Assembly (NCBI RefSeq): GCF_041381155.1
Contig: NC_091135.1
Coordinates: 2,610,490 to 2,674,489 of the forward strand
Reading direction: 5' to 3'
DNA length: 64,000 bases
Source: Argopecten irradians
Lineage: Eukaryota > Mollusca > Bivalvia > Pectinida > Pectinidae
The position numbers and the translations under genes were made by a program. Below the pieces are notes generated by a model. That model saw nothing but the letters and a program-made list of their open reading frames with translations, was not told the origin of the DNA and made no database searches. How positions within the stretch are numbered: the first letter of the stretch is position 1; each line of letters starts with the position of its first letter. Positions 57,341 through 64,000 of the stretch are shown in pieces.

Positions 57341-59623
57341 TCATTTCTATTTTAAGAATAAATCTAATGACCCCCTATTATCATTTCTATTTTAAGAATT
57401 AACCTAATGACCCCCTATTTTAAGAATTAATCTAATGACCCCCTATTATCATTTCTATTTTAAGAATTAATCTAATGACCCCCTATTTTAAGAATTAATC
57501 TAATGACCCCTATTTTAAGAATTAATCTAATGACCCCCTATTTTAAGAATTAATCAAATGACCTCCTATTTTAAGAATTAATCTAATGACCCCCTATTTT
57601 AAGAATTAATCTAATGACTCCCTATTTTAAGAATTAATCTAATGACCCCCTATTTTAAGAATTAATCAAATGACCTCCTATTTTAAGAATTAATCTAATG
57701 ACCCCCTGTTTTAAGAATTAATCTAATGACCCCTATTTTAAGAATTAATCTAATAACCCATATTTTAAGAATTAATCTAATGAGCCCTGTTTTAAGAACT
57801 AATCTAATGACCCCCTATTTTAAGAATAAATCTAATGACCCCCTATTATCATTTCTATTTAAAGAATTAACCTAATGACCCCCTATTTTAAGAATTAATA
57901 TAATGACCCCTATTTTAAGAATTAATCTAATGACCCCTATTTTAAGAATTAATCTAATGACCCCCTATTTTAAGAATAAATCTAATGACCCCCTATTATC
58001 ATTTCTATTTTAAGAATTAATCTAATGACCCCCTATTTTAAGAATTAATCTAATAACCCCTATTTTAAGAATTAATCTAATGACCCCCTATTTTAAGAAT
58101 TAATCAAATGACCTCCTATTTTAAGAATTAATCTAATGACCCCCTGTTTTAAGAATTAATCTAATGACCCCTATTTTAAGAATTAATCTAATAACCCATA
58201 TTTTAAGAATTAATCTAATGAGCCCTATTTTAAGAATTAATCTAATGACCCCCTATTTTAAGAATAAATCTAATGACCCCCTATTATCATTTCTATTTAA
58301 AGAATTAACCTAATGACCCCCTATTTTAAGAATTAATATAATGACCCCTATTTTAAGAATTAATCTAATGACCCCTATTTTAAGAATTAATCTAATGACC
58401 CCCTATTTTAAGAATAAATCTAATGACCCCCTATTATCATTTCTATTTTAAGAATTAATCTAATGACCCCCTATTTTAAGAATTAATCTAATAACCCCTA
58501 TTTTAAGAATAAATCTAATGACCCCATATTTTAAGAATTAATCTAATGACTCCCTATTTTAAGAATTAATCTAATGACCCCCTATTTTAAGAATTAATCT
58601 AATGACCCCCTATTATCATTTCTATTTTAAGAATTAATCTAATGACTCCCTATTTTAAGAATTAATCTAATGACCCCCTATTTTAAGAATAAATCTAATG
58701 ACCCCCTATTTTAAGAATAAATCTAATGACCCCCTATTATCATTTCTATTTTAAGAATTAATCTAATGACCCCCTATTTTAAGAATTAATCTAATGACTC
58801 CCTATTTTAAGAATTAATCTAATGACCCCCTATTTTAAGAATTAATCTAATGACCCCCTATTTTAAGAATTAATCTAATGACCCCCTATTATCATTTCTA
58901 TTTTAAGAATTAATCTAATGACCCCCTATTATCATTTCTATTTTAAGAATTAATCTAATGACCCCCTATTATTATTTCTATTTTAAGAATTAATTTAATG
59001 ACCCCCTATTATCATTTCTATATTAAGAATTAATCCAATGACTCCCTATTATCATTTCTATTTTAAGAATTACTCTAATGACCCCCTATTTTAAGAATTA
59101 ATCTAATGACCCCTTATTATCATTTCTATTTTAAGAATTAATCTAATGACTCCCTATTTTAAGAATTAATCTAATGACCCCCTATTTTAAGAATTAATCT
59201 CATGACTCCCTATTTTAAGAATTAATCTAATGACTCCCTATTTTAAGAATTAATCAAATGACCTCCTATTTTAAGAATTAATCTAATGACTCCCTATTTT
59301 AAGAATTAATCTAATGACCCCTATTTTAAGAATTAATCTAATGACCCCCTATTTTAAGAATAAATCTAATGACCCCCTATTATCATTGCTATTTTAAGAA
59401 TAAATCTAATGACCCCCTATTATCATTTCTATTTTAAGAATTAATCTAATGACCCCCTATTATCATTTCTATTTTAAGAATTAATCTAATGACCCCCTAT
59501 TATCATTTCTATTTTAAGAATTAATCTAATGACCCCCTATTATCATTTCTATTTTAAGAATTAATCTAATGACCCCCTATTATCATTTCTATTTTAAGAA
59601 TTAATCTAATGACCCCCTATTTT
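57341..59623 (+). repeat. Satellite of 28-bp and 40-bp units, about 70 copies
   Basis: Basic unit attttaagaattaatctaat + gaccccct (28 bp). A second form adds attatcatttct (12 bp) to give 40 bp. Variants (aatcaaatgacctcct, gaccccta, aataaccca, gagcccta) recur in the same order, for example at about 57650-57990 and again about 434 bp later, so a higher-order block has been duplicated. The right end (after 59380) is a run of the 40-bp form only. Confidence 0.96.
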
Positions 59624-60480
59624 AGTTTTGGAAGCAACAACTTGTTTTCTCTTGAACTGCAAAATTTTAGAAAAAAAGCTTGTCATCAGAATTTTTTCTG
59701 TGAAGAGTTGAATCTGTCAAAAATTGTTAAAAAACGAGGTATTTTTGTCTTCAAAATATAGATGGTAGAGGTAATATATACAGCTATAGCAAAACAAATG
59801 GTTTGATTGTGTGATATTACTGTTTTCTTAAAGATGCTCCACCGCTGACAAATGGTATTTTTTCACTATCAAAAACAGGAGCAGACGATTTAGTATTTTT
59901 CTTCAGTTACAAAAGTTACTTACTTTCCACCATTACCACCATTGAAAAGTTTGAGCTTCCAATTTTACTTCAAGTTAAAAAATATGAAAAATAATTAATT
60001 GCATCCCGAAAAAAATTCCGTGTCACTATATTCTATATGGAAGGAAGTACTGATTGCGCATGCACCAAAGGCGAAATAAATTATTTTATATTATTTTTTG
60101 TGTTAATTAGACATATATATACATGATCAAACACCAATTATTGTTCAACTGATGAATATCATTTAAGCTTTGTCGGCGGTGGAGCATCTTTAAGAAAGCA
60201 CTGATTTTGTCAATTTTGCGAATATTCATAATTATCAGACTACCAATTTGCAAAATATTGCTTTTGTGTGTCTGCCCAAAACATGGAAATCTCTGTAAAA
60301 TCACTTTTTTTGTCAAACAGGTAACTATAATTCACAAAAGCCCACAAAAATCCAGCACAACGCCATATAATTTTTATTCCGTTTTCACCTTTGGTGTGAA
60401 CTCTCATTTCCAGAAATCTATATTAGAATAAAAGTTTGACATCAGAAAAAAAACGTTTTTACTAGAGCAAATCCATAGAG
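59624..60480 (+). mobile_element. Diverged family B element interrupted by a MITE
   Basis: Segments such as tgtgaactctcatttccaga-aatctata and aaagtttgacatcagaaaa (60390-60450) match the right part of the element at 31580-32729 in the same order. Termini are not recognisable. MITE copy 3 has inserted into it at 59828. Confidence 0.55.
59832..60189 (-). mobile_element. TTAA-flanked MITE, family A copy 3 (358 bp)
   Basis: TTAA at 59828-59831 and 60190-60193 flanks the ends. Sequence is the reverse complement of copies 1 and 2, end to end, with scattered differences. Confidence 0.9.
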
Positions 60481-62906
60481 CTTGTTCATAACTTAAGCAC
60501 ATGTATAATCAATAAAATGCATGTTTTGTTTCAAGAGTATGCACTGAAATAAACTGTTCTTTCAAATTGATTTCAAATTCCTAAGGATATCTTGCATCAA
60601 CACAAGCAATTAGAAGATCCCTTTTTGAAATTGAAACGGGGGAAATATGACTTTTTGGCGAGGGTTACCTCGCCATTGTGATCGTGGTTGCAAAATTCTC
60701 TTACAGTCAATTTCCTCAATATGATTGGCTTAGAAATTGCTCGTAGATACTAGCGCTCCTAGCGGCAGTGTATTCAACAACTTTGATTTTACCGGGAATT
60801 TTAAATAGCAAATTTTGAATATGAAAGTTACCGATATAAGCGTATCTGTAACGTTGAAATAGGAATAGTATATTACGGCTTTTATATCCTTATTATATAC
60901 ACTATCCAAAAGATCTTCTGTTTGAAAATTTTCACCTGAATTGTTTACAAAGTATCTAGACTTTTCGTTCCCAAAATGGTGTTTACAATGAATGAAGACG
61001 TTTCGTCCCCAAAAATGCTTCGCTCCGAAGCTGGTTCCCCCCAGTCGTTTAGTCCCTATTAGTGACAGTTATCCCGCAACGGAAAAAATGAAATAAATAT
61101 TTCACCTCGAACATCAAAATTGATACCTTAATGAATTTTGTAATTTGAATCAAATTTGTCTCGGAGCAAATACATTTCATGGCGAAATGGAGATGCATTT
61201 ATCACGGCTGTGTTATGGCACATGGCCTTCATCCGGAACTACAATGGAAGAAAGACAACTCTAACAAAATTTTGGACAAACTTGGTCTAATGATAAAATA
61301 GTACGTGACAGACGGTGAACATTTTGTAGATGTTCAAGGTGGCGTAATCTTAAAACTAACGGCAGTTAATAAGGTATGAATATCTACCACATCCATAATT
61401 ATCGATAATTTTATAAGCACATGTATAAATATCAGATTATATCTATATACTAAAGCACGTTAAGAGATTACCACTAAACCATACTTTTAAAACATTTTTG
61501 TTATTTTCACCACAGGAGCTTGACGTTCTGATCATATACATACAGCATATTCATTAAACTAGGTAATACGAAGTACATTTTTGACCGAAAGACATAAATC
61601 ATATATGGAATGTTCATATAACTCGAAGTGATATTTTTTGGACTACTAGATCGACGAAAATGCCGATTTCTTTTTCATAATTCTTCCGTAAAACGGCACT
61701 TAAAAAGCTGTTTCAATCTGTAACAAAAGTAGAGAAAACTGTTAATTGTTTAGCAATTATCCTGAGTTATATTTTACCAACAAGCATCAGAGATTAGCAA
61801 TTAAAACATACATAAACATATTCCCGACTCTCACTTGCATTGTGTGATCACTCGAGCGGAACTAATCTCTACCACCTGGCACAGTCTTACAAATGCAATC
61901 GCACAAAAGCCCACATGATCACTGTTTTTAGTGCGATTACACCTTAGGGTGTGAACAATGTTAGTTTTTTAACTTTTTACTCAACAAAATAGACTTTACG
62001 CTTTTCATGATCAGCACCATGATTTTCTGTATAACTTATTAATTTACTACTGTACCCATGCATACGTGTGTATTTATACTTCTTTGTGCACATTATATAA
62101 CAACTGCTATAGACTGTATATTACAATCAATTTATGAAGGACAAAACTCTTACATGTTAGAACAGGAGGACTGAAGAACATCGGGAATTAAACTTCAATA
62201 ATATTTCGTCTATGCTGGTATTGGTATTTATGATTAAAATGTTTAATTATATGATATTAGCCTTTTCAGTAATTAATCTGTTAACACATTTATTGTTTCC
62301 TTATGTTTTACAGAATGTCAGCATGCATGTATCATTTCAACTGGAAACAGCCTAGGAGAAGAATTGTGTGAACAAAAAGAAGTAATTTTCAACTGTGGAA
62401 GCTTAATATTGTAATCATTTTCAATCCGAAAAAATTACTATCATCATCTTCAAGTTCCTTATTGTGAATTTAACTGTAATATGATTTAAGCTTATACCTG
62501 ATATTTGTAAAACAAATTGTTTATATTCTACGACAAATGAAATGAATAAATAAAAGATTATTTAAAATTTAAAACACAATATGACATTAGCTGTTTATAT
62601 TTTTTGTCAAAAACATATTAAGCTTATCGTTCATAACACACTAATCATCACCTTCGAGACAATTTAATGAAAATCAATTCAACATTAATTTGTATAACAC
62701 AGGTCGTCTTATGTTTTCCCCGCCTTGACTATCAATGTATTGATTTTACTTTTTTTTCGGTCACCACATGAACTGCCTTTAAATCAATCACACCAATGAG
62801 ACATACATTTACTGCATTCATTATAACACTGTAAGGCAATTCTGCAAGATCAGCGAACATTGTTGATTTACCTTGAATATCTACATGCACAGTATGGTAC
62901 CATATG
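60481..62906. other. Non-coding stretch; one short coding-like piece
   Basis: At 61179 ATG opens 40 codons (MAKWRCIYHGCVMAHGLHPE...), then TAG, then 21 more open codons (VTDGEHFVDVQGGVILKL) up to a possible donor (aag|gtatga, 61372). Composition is unlike its surroundings, but no family is recognised. The remainder is AT-rich. Confidence 0.35.
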
Positions 62907-63034
62907 TAACAGGATAGGAGAAAATGTAGCGGCAAGACCGGGATTCGATCCCGGGACTCTCCGAACAAGCTAGCTGAGTGCTCTACCGTGCTCTACCTGG
63001 TCATCGATAATCGACGCAGTCCAGTCCCGCTACA
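62907..63034 (-). mobile_element. tRNA-derived SINE fragment 1
   Basis: On the minus strand gtagcgggactggactgcgt starts the repeat. A degenerate A box (accaggtagagcac) and a B box (GGGATCGAATCCC) follow at normal tRNA spacing, then 'cttgccgctacattttctcc'. Not a functional tRNA: extra bases and no acceptor-stem pairing. Confidence 0.7.
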
Positions 63035-63112
63035 CTCCTCCCTCCTTTTTTGAATACATACCAGACCCTTTCAAACACCACAACCGTTGGTTATTTAGTT
63101 GGGTGTCAATTC

Positions 63113-63195
63113 TGTAACAGGAGAGAGAAGAAAATGTAGCTCTTCCGACTGAGCTACCTGATCACCAATAATCAACCCAGTCTGATCCCGCTACA
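63113..63195 (-). mobile_element. tRNA-derived SINE fragment 2 (5' half)
   Basis: Minus strand: gtagcgggatcagactgggt, then an A box (ggtagctcagtcgg), then directly 'agctacattttcttctctct'. The B-box half is deleted compared with fragment 1. Both fragments share the flanking taacagga-(gagag)-gaaaatgtagc, so they are two copies of one family. Confidence 0.68.
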
Positions 63196-63825
63196 AATAT
63201 TTATCTGGTTATTTTATCTCCCTTCCTATTTTCAATCTACCTTTATGACTTAGAATCTTACCTGGTGGAAAAGAATATTTTGTCTTACAAATCTCGACAA
63301 ATCATGCACACTGTGACTGTTGCAAGCTAAACTACGTATCCGCTTGCTGGTTGCTGTTGATTGTTAATGATCTCAAACACACTAATTACTTATTGTGCCA
63401 ATGTAAATATATTCTACTCTTTTCAAATATTCATGATTACTATTCATGTGTAATATCTCAAAGCATTGACATGTGCACGGAGTACGGCGGACCAGACAGC
63501 CGATGTTTTGGACATCTGCTAGATATTTCAGTTTCAGGTTACGGTGGCCAATAAAAGAAAACAAACACAATGCGGTTTTCCTATGTTATTTCTTCTAAAT
63601 ACAACACTTTTTGTGCAAGTTGTCAAGCATTTATGGGGAATATTTTGCATTGAAATTGTCACCTTCATACATCGGTTTTGTGACTCCCTGGACATTGTAT
63701 TTCCCCATTTTTTGATGCGCAAAATATACTGATAGTAGATTTTTTAAGCATTTTTAGCCCTAAAAAGTACCTGCGCAAATTATACCAGTTTTTACGGTAT
63801 ATGATATTGGAATGTATCCCAAACT
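63196..63825. other. Non-coding stretch
   Basis: No gene, RNA or repeat recognised; short open frames on both strands only. Confidence 0.55.
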
Positions 63826-64000
63826 TTTTATCATATTATTTGCCAATAACACTGTTATGATATCAGAAATATCTGATGGTCTACAACAAATGTTACATGA
63901 ATTTTAACAATATTGCATAACATGGAAATTAGAACTTAATATCAGAAAGATAAAAATTGTGATATTATCAAGACGTAAATCGGTACGACAACACCAGTTG
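63826..64000 (+). pseudogene. LINE C reverse-transcriptase fragment, running off the window
   Basis: From about 63840 a frame reads LFANNTVMISEISDGLQQML, then a stop, then QYCITWKLELNIRKIKIVIL to the window end. This is RT motif C and D (Y-A-D-D-T-V-x-x-S-E-S-x-x-G-L-Q-x-x-L...W-x-L-x-L-N-x-x-K-T-K). The catalytic Y-A-D-D has become F-A-N-N and there is a stop, so it is dead. Unlike LINE A it has SEISDGLQQM, so it is a different subfamily. Confidence 0.82.

Noticed and set aside
62925..63034. Functional tRNA gene
   Set aside because: B box and a weak A box are present but the acceptor stem does not pair and there are extra bases; it is a SINE head.

Overview
The window looks like nuclear DNA from an invertebrate animal, most likely a bivalve mollusc. 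The genes are intron-containing, the intergenic DNA is AT-rich and long, and there is an innexin (a gap-junction family used by invertebrates). The dispersed repeats (tRNA-derived SINEs with an 'acgtcctattaac' tail, TTAA-flanked MITEs, CR1/jockey-like LINEs, a DIRS-type relic) resemble those common in bivalves. The species assignment is inference from recalled repeat motifs, not a database search.

Region by region. 1-1720 (+): the last three coding exons of an SLC38A11-type amino-acid transporter, with a minisatellite that has copied the exon end and its 5' splice site six times. 6149-6730 (-): an exon for an unrecognised single-pass membrane protein. 7866-17865: an element of exactly 10,000 bp with long, internally repeated inverted arms and a 9-bp target duplication. 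Nested in it are a second foldback-like element (10566-12989, itself holding a TTAA MITE and a mariner-type MITE) and a decayed tyrosine-recombinase (DIRS-like) retrotransposon. 17.9-36 kb: mostly non-coding, with several inverted-repeat elements, a 37 x 40-bp satellite, a SINE-tail-derived minisatellite, a 1.15-kb TTAA element, an intact-looking SINE and two weak exon candidates. 37.1-40.35 kb (-): a LINE relic whose endonuclease region carries about 20 copies of a 69-bp repeat and which is also split by a tRNA-like insertion. 41.16-41.34 kb: four DR1-type nuclear-receptor motifs spaced exactly 53 bp apart. 43585-44899 (-): the main exon of an innexin. 46.9-50.8 kb (+): a nearly full LINE split by a TTAA MITE. 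55186-56001 (+): a single-exon ZDHHC24-like DHHC palmitoyltransferase. 57.3-59.6 kb: a satellite made of 28-bp and 40-bp units. The window ends inside a third LINE fragment.

The four recognisable host genes (amino-acid transporter, unknown membrane protein, innexin, palmitoyltransferase) are all membrane proteins, but they lie on different strands tens of kilobases apart and nothing indicates co-regulation. The most distinctive content is the layered record of transposition, with elements nested up to three deep and boundaries readable from target duplications, and the repeated conversion of functional segments (a splice site, a SINE tail, a LINE coding block, a transposon arm) into tandem arrays.
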